Assembly: GCF_000003815.2 (NCBI RefSeq)
Contig: NC_049981.1
Location: forward strand, 2,558,498 to 2,622,497
Source: Branchiostoma floridae
Taxonomy: Eukaryota > Chordata > Leptocardii > Amphioxiformes > Branchiostomatidae
DNA length: 64,000 bases
Reading direction: 5' to 3'
The position numbers were made by a program, and so were the translations under genes. This document shows, in pieces, positions 42,203 through 56,200 of the stretch (its first letter is position 1; every line of letters begins with the position of its first letter). The notes beneath the pieces were generated by a model that saw only the letters and a list, made by a program, of their open reading frames with translations, had not been told where the DNA came from and searched no databases.

Positions 42203-45200
42203 TCACACCTTGTGTCGCCTAGAAAGGAAAGAAATGTGTTTCAACAGTGAGAGATCAAACAATTTCTCACACAGCCAGCAACTACAGAAATCTCACATTA
42301 TAAGAATGGTTACCAAGAGTATCAATTTTTTTGTTCAATGTTGTAGAATACCAAAGTCAATTTTAAAGTCAAAGAGGATGTGGAAGGAATTTTTTTGCCA
42401 AACCTTTTCTTTATCTTTTTTCGGGCTTGTATTTGGGGTTCCCAGATAGAGGATGTTATCCATCGATAGACTCATATCAACATGGCCCATGGCCCTTTAA
42501 AACATAGTACAGAGGAAGTATGTCCTCATAAGATGTACTTACTTGGCACTTGCCCTGCGATCGTGTCCTTCAACAGCAATGGCACACTGCAAAGAAAGAA
42601 AGAAGACATGTACTTTACAATCAACAACTGTTGCAAGATCAGAGGGTTGGTTCCTACTCACTCACTATGCTAGGCTTACCGGAGATCACTTGTATATCAT
42701 TCAGTACACTTACAATTATTTCTGGAGAATTAGAGGGGGCTCAACTCCAGAAGAAGTTTGTTCAGAGACTACTTTCCTGAATCCCCTAAAAGATGTTGCA
42801 ATGACAACTTGACATATAGTGAACTTGGACTAGGCAGCAGCTGCATTACATGTACCCTATAAACCAAATCATAACCACAAGTACAATCCAGATACGTGTT
42901 CTCCATGTATCCAAATAATCATCTTGTTGCATGTATGTTGATTTTAAAAAACAATAAAAAGAAAGAATGTAGAAGAATGCAATTTCATTTAATTCAGACT
43001 TGACACAGTACCCTTTCCTCCACATCCGTCCAGTCACCAGTGTGCTCCTCTGCAATATCCTCAGATGCACTTCGCTTTCTGAAGGAACAAAATAAAACTT
43101 TAACTTAAAGATTGCTTGCAATCACATATCTTGAAAGATTACTTGTAAGCAATATCCTCTACATGATATACATTTCATAAGTAGCCTGCATAGTCCAGTT
43201 GTTAGCATTTCTGCCTCTGGAACTAGTACTAGTTCAATTCTGGTTGTGTCAAACACCCAACATGCATGCTAGCAGAAAGGGTTGCAGTTCTTAGGACGGG
43301 ATGTTAAGCCGTGGTCGACTGTTCATTGTGCTTGTCGAAAAGAGCTAAGGAAATTCTCCCAATGTGCCTACTTAGTATAGATTCTGTACTCAGCGTCTGT
43401 CCTCTCTGTCATGACCAGTGGAAGACTAGCTCATCAGTGGGCTTTGAGGTAAACGTGTACATACCCAATGTGCATAGATACATGTAGGTACAGGCACACA
43501 TAATAATCCCATCCTTAGTTAAATATAAATATGTACTAACCTGCTCTCAGGAGGTGCCTCCTGTTTCAGCACCTCTATGTCAGTAAACTGCACACTGTGT
43601 CCACCTCCCCTGGACTTGAATACATCCCCCTGTACAATACAGGCACAACTTGGTGAAGACATTGTACACAGGTTGGAACAGATATACTATACAAAATTGT
43701 ATTGGACATACAAAACGTCTTAAAAACATACATGACTTTGTATACACGACATACAATGTGATGTATACAAGTCAAGACATACACAATTTGAACAAGACAT
43801 ACAAAACATGAACATTTGTTGTCATCGACTATGCTGATAAATAGTTAAGTAAAAAAACCTAGTCCATGGACATAGCTCACTCACACACACTCACTATCCG
43901 GTTTGCATTTAAAACATACTTGTAGTGTAACATAATCGATTGTTTTGCTGACAGTTTCAACTTGTATACATTTGTAAATCAATCTGGATAAGATGCATTC
44001 CCAATGGGGTAAATTAATTGATCCGAATCCAGCAGGCAATCCAAATAAATTCGGATAACTGTACCCCAGTGGGGACAGGGCCTATGATATCTAGCATCTT
44101 GTCATGTCCAAGGAGATATACATCATTTAGCGCCCTGTACAAATTTTCTCACATGGTGGCTAAATCCAGTAATGTTGTTGGTACAGATTGTGATTAGCTT
44201 CAGTGGGCTTGCTTTAGGTGTTTACACATGTAGCTTGGGAGGGTCAGGTGTATCATCTAAGTCCTTACCTTGATCAGTTTTGTCTCAATTTCTCCCTGTG
44301 AGTCTTCCTCTTGATGAGTCAGCATATACTTGTCTGTCTTCTTGATGTTTTTAACGTCTGGGACAGACACAGTCATCTTCTTCTTCAGATGGGGCTGCAG
44401 TACTGTCTCTATAGATACAACAACAACAACAACAACTCGTCATGTGACAAGGAAACTCCAAAATGAGATCTACTGGGTTGATGAAGGGACAGATCTAGAG
44501 TACGTCTCGAAAGCTTCCCAACCTACTAATTGTAGTTGCATGTATGTTGTTTAGAATTTTGTCAAAATAAACAACAACTTGTTGTCCATATGATGGTATA
44601 CTTGCTATGAATTATAAATTTTTCCGTGACGACTTCAAGCAACATGCACATGGTTTACTGATGCTTGTAGCAAGAGGTCATATTAGCACCAGGATACTTG
44701 TACATGTGTGCATGTAAAGGACAAAATATTTGCTAGGTTGTACCACTAACTAAGTCTGCAGTTGTCTGCCTTTTGGTATTCTCAAATAATAAAACATCCG
44801 GGCTTCAACTTGGCGACACAAACAGAGTCATATACTTGTGGAAAGGACAGAAGAGACTCCGGAACTATAAATATAATACGGCTGAATACCAGGCTAAAAC
44901 TCTGGCTGCCATTTGACATATATGAACAATTTAATGACAACATGGGCAACATATTCATCCCCATTACCTTGCACTGGAGATTATGGTTTATCAATTTTCT
45001 TTAAATTTTAAGTTGAGATTGAGGGGAACTCCTATCTGTGAGTTTCTGTATGTAGGATGTCCTTACCTGTGTCGAGGTTACAGACAGGTTTGTGGTCTAA
45101 CCAGCGATCACCAGACGCAGATCGGGACCGGCGATGGTTCAAACGCACTGGTGGTGCCGTCTGCAGGGAAGGGTACATTTAACTTAGACTTGCCTAGTGG

Positions 45201-47234
45201 CACACAGGGCAGCGAAGAACAAACTTGATGTACAGAAATTTTGTAAGTAGATAATACGTCACTATATTATTACTATAATTATCACCACAGTATAGACTAC
45301 AAGTTCTTCATTCAACATTCGAAATGTGGGCTGTTGCAAAACATGACATTTTGAATTAAGTCCAGTCATTTACCATCTACCTGATGAAACTGTTCACAGA
45401 TAGCCACAATACTCTTTGAAAGAGGAATGACAATACATGCATAATCTGGTAACCAAAAAGAACACTTCCCAGCAGGAAATGCTGTACTTACTGGCTTGGG
45501 AGGTGGGGATTTTGCTCGTCTTTTGCCATCCTGTGGAGTAATGTAAGAAGGTTTCAGTGTGTTTATCAGTAACCAGTCTTAAATGGCAATGGTGTGTTTC
45601 TTGAGGTACGAAATCAAGGCATAGTAACAAATAACTCCACATAAACAAAGATAGCATTTTTGTCTGCATAGTTACAGTTTGAGAGAAAGCCTTAATAAAA
45701 GGATTGTCATGTTGGCTGATTCGGACGTTGGAATTGTTGCTGTTACAATTTTTTGTTCAAGGACGCAAAACTGTCTCAATTTCTGTCACAGTTTGTATCA
45801 AAATATGACTATTCTGTTTTCTCAGGTGGGTACCAGCCCTTCTGCAGGTCGGATCACTCTCTGGCCTTTGGGCAATCCTATCCACAGTAGGGCTGGTACC
45901 TCGGGTGATACAGAATACACGGTGTTGCATTCTACAATCATCTACATCTTCCAGACCTGAACAAATTAAATCAGATTGTTGATGCAAGTCATTAAAGGAC
46001 AGTCACTATTATATATATGAGCACAGAAATGAGCACCTTGTGAGACACGATCTCCTTGAGCTGCCGAAGCTTCTCCTCCTTGACCCACATCTTGTTTTGT
46101 AGCTCCATGCGCTGCTGCTTCATCCTGCGATCCTGGAGAGGAACAAGTCAGGTTATTACTGCATAACTACTGGTACTACCAGCTACTATTTGTATTTTTT
46201 TAGCCAGGCATGCATCCAGGCGTCAATCTGACGCACTGTTCTGAAAATAATAAGAAATTGGACGCACTAGACGCCCTTGAAGAGCTTACACTGTGGAGCA
46301 GATCCTCTGACAAGCGCGAAATTCTGATTGACCTGGGATGCCACTAGGTCATAGCTGAAGACCTCTCTGATAGTAACATGCCCCTCAGGATTCCTCCGAA
46401 TGACTTAAGATTCTCTAAACCTCCAAACCATGGAAGGTCAATGCCCCCTGAACCAGTACCATACTTGTGTCTGTAGTGTTCGACGCGTGGTGAATCAAAG
46501 TCAATAAGAAATTTGTCTATGATGATAAAATCATTATAGCTAAACGCCTGTCAAACACCCACATGCATCATGCCAGTTGAATGCTACTATGTATGTCCAA
46601 AGTCTGAATATGGCATGTCAGACTCTATCACACTGCATCGAAGAATTGTCACCTCAGCTACTGAACACCAGAAAAAAAAGCCACATGCTCTAGCGTATGA
46701 GACTAGTAAAGCGGCGTAACTAAACAAATTGTAGGTACAGGTACAGTAATTTGTTTGCCTGTATTTACAATTTGTAAACAATTACAATACTTACACACTC
46801 CTTCTCCCACTTGGCGTCCTTAGTTTGTTCTATAGCCTTCATGGTCTGGCGCAGACGACGGGATTCCGCTGTCCGACTGGAGATTTGGTGTTCTTTGCTT
46901 TTCAGCTAATGAAAATAAATACAATGTTGACTCACACTCACTGTTTGCTACATGAACAACAATGTCTGCATGAGCATAGTAAGAACTTTCCTTCTTCTGA
47001 GCTCATTGCTAATTTTTTTAATCAATGAAACACAAAGCCATACTCAGATGAAAACAGGTAATGTTGGGCCTTTCCTTCAGCAATGGCAGGTGTAAAGCAT
47101 GACCATGTCATTCATTGTTAATCTATACTATTGATAGTATTATCTAGACCACAAAAGCTACATGTTAATACCTCACTCTCCATCTCCTTCTTCTCTTCAT
47201 CATACAGCTGGGCAGTTCTGCGCAACACTTCATT
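42203..47234 (-). CDS. KIF23: KIF23 exons 18-27 (coiled coil and tail)
   Basis: Exons in transcript order: 47172-47234, 46795-46905, 46037-46132, 45492-45530, 45067-45160, 44269-44408, 43541-43629, 43012-43078, 42543-42586, 42203-42218. They encode [40 protein letters not shown], the RRSRSAS basic segment, [20 protein letters not shown] and a short KRHKV end. The last acceptor follows a strong CT-rich tract (TTCTTTCCTTTCTAG). No equivalent of the large vertebrate CHO1-type insert was found between 45165 and 45491. Confidence 0.9.
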
Positions 47235-50200
47235 CTGTAAGACACAGCAGAAAACTGTTACTGTGTACACAATCGACATGACTCAAGTTCTCAACATCAG
47301 ACAGTCGCTTCTCTGCTATTTCGTCTGGGATTTTGGACATCTATAACGCCGGAAAATTCAATTCTTGTCCAAAGTTTGGACAAGGGTGCTGATAGCAGTT
47401 CGCTCCAATGTTCGCCTCTGCTACTCAAGACAGTTCACAACTGTCCACATCAAGACCTTGGCAAACAAAAACACCCAAAAACCTTACGTTTTCTGCTGAG
47501 ATCGTCACAGAGAGTCCTCCTACAGGCTTCCCTGTCCACCAGGTACTGTATCAGGGTCTGCAGGGTGATGCTGTCAGAAGCTGAGGTCAGCTGAAACAGG
47601 ACAGAGCAAAATTGCTTACTTCATTGCCTCACAAATACAGGAAACTCCTTCAATTTGCATAAAGGATTTCTACATAATTGGTGACAAAGTTTTGCCTACA
47701 AAGTAATGCCATGTAGTGACTCTCCTTCCCCAAACAACTCTACTTCAGCAAAGAAGACGTATCAACAGGTGGTTCTATAAAATTTAGTTCGATCCGGTGT
47801 CCTTGTTCTATGGGAACGGTCCACTGACCCGTGCAAATTCAATGTTGCACACAACGTTAACGGAAGGTGATATGCAAAAAAGGTTAAGAAGTAAATAATG
47901 GGTGAGCTTTACATGGCAAATGATTACCATTGAACCACAGAACACTTCAAGGAACAATGTAATTACAGACTTTACAAGACTTACCTCCAGACAAGGCCAT
48001 GGAGGTCCCAGACTGTACCCTGGTCTGCCTGGCAGCATGAAGTTAGCATCTGTGTAGATGGAATGGTGAACATCATGTGAGAATTTTGCAGGAAACTGTC
48101 CGACATACATGTTATCTACTGAGTAACTGAACTTTACGCATACACGTGCAAGACTGCATGTTGGAATCAGCATTACATTACTCTTCTTCCTTTAAATTTA
48201 TGATGATGGATATTCTGTACAACACACTAACCTTGTTCACCTCTCTCAAACTTCTCCAGGGCTTCTCTGTACATTTGGTTGGCTGAAAATAAAAACAAAA
48301 GCACCTAAACAAATATAATTATAACACAGTCGCTACTGTACCCAATATGGGTTCTGTGTTCTGGTTCCAATTAAAATTGGCAGAATTGAATGGGCCACCC
48401 AGTTGTCTGAAATAGATAAAATGCCCATTAACTGCAAAGCTGTGCCAACTCACCATATTCTGTTTCAAGCCTTAAGTTAAGGACTAAACACTTAAAATTT
48501 GCCACCTAGTACAGGACAACATCTCAGTGAATGGCTCAGTATCAACAATTAGATCAAAGCCATCTCATCTAATACAAATACTGGCAGCGCTCAAAATACC
48601 ACATGCATATGCAAGTTTGTGCATGTAAAATTGGTGTGCTGTGCAAGTAACTTTAGACCAAACTTGTACCAGTGCAAGTTGCTTTTATTCACTATTAGTA
48701 TTACCTGACAATAGAAAAAGCTTACTAAGAGATCTGATGTAGTGTTTACCTTTGCGTCGGCCTGGTGTGAGACCCGTGTCAAACCTAACTTCCTTCTGTC
48801 TGGTGATCTCCACCTCCTGGGTCAGCTCAGCAAACCTCATGACGTGCTACAGAACAGTTCAGTTGATCAGTACACAACATACATGTACACGTACATATAG
48901 GCACATAGTTATAGACCTAAGGCCTAGGAAAAAATGTTTTGTTTCCTATTTCCCGACCTACCCTACAAAAACCTGCCAACCCTAGACTTTTAATTTTTTG
49001 TTGGGTGGGCAGTGGAGTCACATAGCTTCCAGTTAGAATTTTTATTCAGCCTGCTTCCTACTGAAGTAAAAACACTGCTTGTCCTATCCAAAGAAAGTCA
49101 AATGCATCTGTTATGNNNNNNNNNNNNNNNNNNNNNNNNNNNNNNNNNNNNNNNNNNNNNNNNNNNNNNNNNNNNNNNNNNNNNNNNNNNNNNNNNNNNN
49201 NNNNNNNNNNNNNNNNNNNNNNNNNNNNNNNNNNNNNNNNNNNNNNNNNNNNNNNNNNNNNAGATCACCATGCGCACTTTTCCTTCTCCTTCAAGTAGTT
49301 CTTGAACAGATGTGTCACCTTGGAGTCCCGGTACGGCACTATCTGCAGAGGGACAGAACAGCAACTGTTCAAAGCAATCCACTACTTTTCATACAATGGT
49401 CATACTGGAATTGCTATGACTTATTCTTAATCTATTTCTAAAGACCAAATTTGGCTTCCTTATGAGCATCCAGAAAACTTGCTAGTAAAGCTGTCAAACC
49501 TCAGACTATTAGCCAATAGTTCAATGCGGCTTCGCTACGGCTCATATATTTTAGCCAAGCACACTGGGTGCAATGACCGAGATGGTCGAGTGTTCGCTTT
49601 GCATTCGGTAGGTCATGAGTTCAATCTCCGGCCGAGTCATACCAAAAATGGAACATGCTGCTTTCTCTGCTTAGCACTCAGCACGAATGAGGAAGAGGAA
49701 GTTAAATACATATCACTACCAGTTGACTAGCCTTCTGCGGTAGTTGCTTGCACAAATGTGTGGCCCATGGGCTACAGAATGGAGATGGGCGCCACCCCCT
49801 GTTACAGATGTACAGACAACTTTAACTTTTATAGTTTTAACACTGGGTCCCCTTAATCTCAATAAGTGTGTTGGGTTCTTTTATATACATGTATATGTGT
49901 CTGGAACATCATATTTACAAATTAGATGTAAAGGATTTGTCATGCTATTGCCACCCCACAATGTTAGTCATACATTCAAACAACTTACCCTGTTAGCACT
50001 GGACGTCTGATTTTCCCTCAGGATCTCAATACAAGTTCTCAGCACCATCAGAGAAGCGTTGATGTTACCTGCACAGTTCAAAGTAAAGCAAACTTCTGCA
50101 TAAGCTCATCAAACATAATCCAATATACTGCATGATTATGTCGTACATGGGCCCAAACACTAGTTCATACAGGTACTTAGTTTGGACCAGTCCATATCAA

Positions 50201-53200
50201 TAAACTGGAAACTGATGTTCAGTTGTTTTACACAATCTTACCATTTCTATTCATTACTGTATGAAGACAAGGTTCTTCTAAGACATCCAGGTACAGAATT
50301 TATCAAAAGGTGAAAGCTTTGTTCAATTTGCAGCACATTATATTCAGAAGAATAGCAACACAACATAAAAAAATAACACTTTTCTGTGCATCATTTCAAT
50401 GAAAATATTTTGGCATCAATTGATAAATATTGATAAACTGTAAATTGAAGTAGACGAGCACATTTTTGATGAGAACTTACTGGCCTCCCGCAGCCTGTCC
50501 CCGGTGTTCTTGGTTCGGTTGGTCCTCTCACTGCCAGCCAGGTCCACTAGGGCCAGCTGACTCACACACACCTGGCTTTTATCCTGCATGAGATGGAACA
50601 AAAAACACCTTCACTCACCTACATGTACAACACTGGAACAAAGGGTGGGTGCTGTGGACAACAGACTTTCAGTATGTTTGGCTTTCGTTACAGGATTTAC
50701 GATGTAATGCATATCAGGCCATTCTAGTCCATTAGAATAGAAAACAGAGGACATCCCAAGACAGCCTTTTCCACAATGTTATCATCTTGAACCTGGTAGC
50801 TACTTGTGCTTATGTCATCATTGTCATCAAATACAATGACACAAAGAAAAAAAAACATCTGTCCGTATTTGCTAAATGATACAAAAAGTGAAAGAATATA
50901 ACACGCTGTGGCTTCTGCTGGACGACATGTTCAGCTGCGTGTAATTGTTGAGAGGTGTGAGTGTGAGAGGTGTGAGTAACTCACCTGAAGCACCTCCTCC
51001 CCTTCTGGGTCCAGAGGAGCCTGTGCCACTCGGATGAGGAACACGCTGTGGCTCCTACTGGACGCCATGTTCAGCTGCGTGTGAGCGACTCGCCGCCGCT
51101 TCTGCCCCTTGATGAGCTGTTCGCAGGCCTCCTCGGGGTTCTTCACCTCCACCTCTGTGGCACCGTAGACGTACATGTTGTGGTTCATGTCCTCACGCAA
51201 GATCTTAGACTGGGGCGCTCTGTTAGACAGACAGTACCACTGATTAGTACTAACTATTCACATCAGAAGGACAGTTAAAAGGTGAACTCTTTTCATAATA
51301 GAGCCTGATTATCAGTCATTTCTATGCATGTGGTCCGAACTAAATTTTAGGGATTTTTTTCAGTACAGTTGTGATGGTAAATACTGCATATACATGTACT
51401 GATGTAGCTAAAGGCCCTGTTTAAGAATCCCCGTCCTAACACATATCTAATATAATTATCAACTGAAGCACACTTTAGTACACGAAAACTAACTAAATAA
51501 AAGTTCAAAGACATCTTCAAAACAAAAGAGAAAACTGTACAAGTGGCCATGACACATTTTTCTTCAGATTGTTTCCATGTAGGCCTTTGAATTTGATAAA
51601 AATGGATAACGAACGAACAGCATCCAAGGAAAGTAAAAAAAAATAAAATTTAAGGCAAGAGGGAAAAAACAGCACTACAACAAGAATAGCTGGTAACAGA
51701 CTTTGTTAAATCAACTCTTCATTAATTTATAGAAATGTCATAAGATTGAACATGTAAACCTAGTAATTTGTCCCAAGTAAATAATATTTATTTACAGGTA
51801 ACCATAATTGCTGTTTTGTAGGTCAGATTTTAAAATATCGTTGACTATTTTGTGAAGCCCATTCTGTTTTTACAAAGTTTTCTTGATTGAAGTATGCACT
51901 TTTTCAACTTTTCAAAATTCAAACATGGCTGCAAGGCCTTGCCAAAGTCCATCATGACCATTGCTTGTCCCTCAAGTTCCGCTTCAGAAGCATAGAAAGC
52001 TGCCAGGAAGCCCAAAAATGAGCTACTAGTAATCATTTCAAGGTGTCATCAAGACCTGCCTGCAAGTAGTGCATCAAGACTGTCCATCTGGGCATCCAGA
52101 GACTTATTTGTGTTGACAGACTAGGGATGCGTACCGGTACAGTGTACCGATACAGTACCGGTACAATCAATTAGGTACAGATACAAAAATACTGGAACCC
52201 TGGTGTACCGGTACTGGACCTGTATCTAATTAGTGCCAGCCAGGCAGGATAACAGGTCAGGAGATGGCCACTTTGACAGATAAAATTACTGTGAAATCAC
52301 CATAGCAGTCTCTGAGCCCCAGTGAGGGAAAACAACAAGGGTCAAATTTTTGTTGCATCATGTATCTACCAAAATAAACACGTTTTTATTGGTTCAAACA
52401 TGCTTCTACCTTTTTAATACATTGTTTTGCTGTTATAACATATTATGATATAATATCATGATATAATATTCAATGCCATGCATTTAGGTCCGGACTCATT
52501 AGGTCCGTACCTGTACCTAAACCTCTGGATTCGAATCCGGACCTGTACCTAAACGTGGGTTTAGGTACGCATCCCTATGACAGACACACATACTAGACAC
52601 ATGAATGCTGCCAAAAACATCTTGGCAAAGGTAATAAATGAATTTGTAACATGAATCACAAAAACAAACAAAGTTTAACAGACAAGCATGAAATCGCTGT
52701 ACACTATGCATCAGGTCTGAACACAAGCCAGCAGCTAGTAACAAGCTCGGTGTTAGTAGAAGGAGCAGCAAAGTGAAGAGCAGCAAACAAAGCGACACGT
52801 CTGCACCAACAGGGTGCCATACTCACATGCCATTTCCATCATCAGTCTGATATTTCAATGGTCCTCTGTGGGGAGAGAAATTACTGCGACTTTTAGGATT
52901 TTACAAAGTGAATATCACTATATTATATATATCAGTGGAAAGGAAAAGGACATAGAAAAAGAAGCTACCATCGAGTTATGAGCAGGATAAAGGATTGTAT
53001 TTTAAATCCCAGGTGCAGTTATTAGGTACGTTTATATGTACCATATACGAGTGATATACAGGGGGAACGTGATGGTGATAAGAACGAGTTTGGATGTGTG
53101 TTAGAGCTTCGGTACCATACAAAGAAGAGGCCGACCCTGAGATACTTGTAGAATTTCCAACATTACAACCTGACATTCCTGACGACATCAATCTAAATCA

Positions 53201-56200
53201 TGTAAGGCCATACTGATTTGATATTTGGATGACATCCTCTAGGAACGAAAAAACTGATGCGAGCAATGTTATCATAATGTTATCATTGTTATGCGAAAAA
53301 AGTTTTAAAAAAAAAGTTGCCTTGATTGTGAAATCTAAGTACTGTAAATGCATTTAAGTTCGCGGGTATTCAATTTCGCGGCAGCGGGAAAATTGACTTT
53401 TCGCGGTGGTTTTAATTTCGCGGTAGCACCATGCACTGCAGTCTCTTACTGTTATGGAAAATGTTCGCGGTGGTTTTAAATTCGCGGTGAAGCGACCGTC
53501 GCGAAAACCGCGAACATTAATCCACCGCGAACATTTCTGCATTTACAGTAGTCAGGAAGGCTTAAAATTTCAATGACTAAACACACAAAGCAGGGTATAC
53601 TAGAGATTAGAGAAAAGATTCTTCACTTTTGTAATTTGCTCTTTCTGTCTTTCACATCTTCTTCTCGGACTTTGGCATTTTACAAAGTTACTGTTAGTAT
53701 CCATTTTCTGGTATTTCTGATATTTTCTCATATTGCTGTTTGTAAGATCTACGCCATGATCTTTGCCGTTTCAGGGGCAATAGATGAAAATTGATGCGTA
53801 CGCGGATATCATTCATATATCAAATCAACATGGCCTGATAATAAACTAAATAGGATTCAACAATTACATAATATGTTCAACAGCGCAGCTAGTTTGGATG
53901 AGAGTCTTCACCTGGGTGTTGAAGGCATACTTGTGGGAGCCTCTTCCAGTAGGTCATAGATGTAGTTGTTGTATATCTCGATGAAGGACACGAAGACTGC
54001 GTACGCATTGTCTTCATCCACGGCATCCACCTTAGTGGGGTCAGCAACGTAGGGGAAGTTCTGCCAGTCATCCCCGACATTATTCCTTCAGCAAAAGGGA
54101 CAAAAAAAAAACACCCTTTGCTATGGCTGCGTACCCATACTGTACTGTGTACCGATATTGTCGGTAAATTGTACTGTAAACGCTGATTCGGTATGTCCCA
54201 AATACCTGATGGTGAAGTACTGGTACGTAAACTAACCCATATAAACTTACACCAAGTATATGCTTAGGCCACACCAATTTAAATTCTTGGTTCACGGATT
54301 TTTTCATAAAAAATATGGAGCGAAAGGGCGAAATAAAAATAAAAATTGTAAAATGGTTGGGTCAAAGGTAAGGGCTAATCCAAAATATAAAGAATAAAAA
54401 GTTTTCAGCTTGAAAAAAGTAAAAAAACACTATTACTATACAGTAACAGCACCTGTTTGTTGATTTTAAGGAGCTTATAATGTAAAGGCCAATTTGCTAC
54501 ACCAGAAAGTTGGTGAATGGTTTCATTATTGGTGAAAATTTGCTGAATGGTAATTTTTATTTTTATTTTTTTCCCCAAAAAATCGGAGCGAGCGAATCCG
54601 TGAACCAAGAAATTAAATTGGTGTGTCCTTATGTTGTGACTCACTGAAGATGCATAAATCCTAACACAAAGATGAAAATCTAGCACTGCAATGGATGTAA
54701 AATGCATCCCTGAAACTTGAAATAAGAGCCATCTTTGGAATTAAAAATGCTTTAGTAAAAAAATGCTTGTCCTGTCTAATGAAGAATAGATGTATCCACA
54801 GATTTGTAACCATTATGCACAAAACTTTGACATTGAAAACATATGTATGCTCGTGAATTTCAGTTTTACTTGTCCAGAGTTTAGGCCAAAGTTTAAAAAT
54901 TGAAAGAAAAAAGTCAGCCTACCTACCGACTGTAAACTTTTCAGGAATGAAACAGCACTTTTTTTTTCCTAACCCTAAGTTCAATTAGAGCATTGCTGTT
55001 ACCTGCGGGGAGTTGTGGGTGTCTTTGGAGGCACCAGGAGGTCCTGTTGTAACTTCCTCTGCCGTTCCAACATGGCGTCTGCCTCTGTCTGCAGGTCCAT
55101 TCCGTTCACCTTGTCAGGTTTGAACACCTGATGAGATCACCAATGGCAGAATAAAACATCATGTCAGATCGCGTGGCATAATCAGCAACATGTTTGGCCC
55201 AGGATCTACAGGTCCTGGGTTTGAATCCTGTCGTGTCACCGATCTTGTGCCCCTGGGGGAGGCACTTTGCACTACTTTCCTCACTTGACCCAGGTGAAGT
55301 GACTGTACCTTGTTTTAGCCAGGGCCGTCCCTAGGATAGGGCGTTAAATGGAGGTCCCATGTCTTGGAAGAGCCCCACCCCAAGCACATCAAAGAACGCA
55401 CCACATCTTTCAAAAAGAGTAGGGTCAGATGTGCCGGTGGCAAACCTCAAAAATAGTTACCATTTTTCCTTGACCTAACACTATTTAATTTGACTTCATT
55501 GGAATTGCAGCAGTCAGTCCTACATCATACATGCAGGGTCCTTCCCACAGGGTGAAATAACGGAGGCCCTCCACTTACACATGTATAAATAGCAAGCTTT
55601 CAACTTACACATCTCTTGGCTTGCAGCTCTCCAATACTGTTGAAGATGACATCCAGGCACCTGGGTAGGAGACCGTGGTCGGCTGGTGTCCCCTGTACCG
55701 TGTGGGTCTTTCCTGACCCTGTTATACCATAGGTGAACAGCAACCCTGCCAGACAAGACACAATGATTCTCAGTTATTCCTTCCCATATATTTAATTGAA
55801 TTAACCCTTGTCCTGCTAAACCCATAAAATTATATGGGTTGAACATATAAAATGCCTGTATGTGAGTTCATTGTCTTTATATAAAGTTTATGGTTTTTGA
55901 GCATTTCTCAATTACATGTAAATGTGACATACTGTAGCAAAATGCATCGGTTGGGGAAGTAAATCTACAACATAAGCACAGAATTTATGTCAAGTTTTAC
56001 TGATCTGATTTATTAACCAGCTAAGGGACGTTTAATTGGCAAAAGAATTCCCAGCAGGACAAGGGTTAACGCAGTACCCAGTGCTGGTTCAACATCGTGA
56101 AAATTGTATATTTAGGTACAGGACGATGAATTTCTCGTTCCAAAAGGCTTTTGGAGATGTTATCTTGTGAAACAGCAAGACATTAATCATGGAATCTTAC

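Noticed and set aside
49573-49650. Functional tRNA gene
   Set aside because: The A- and B-box-like parts are present, but the stems do not pair well and a SINE-type tail follows.
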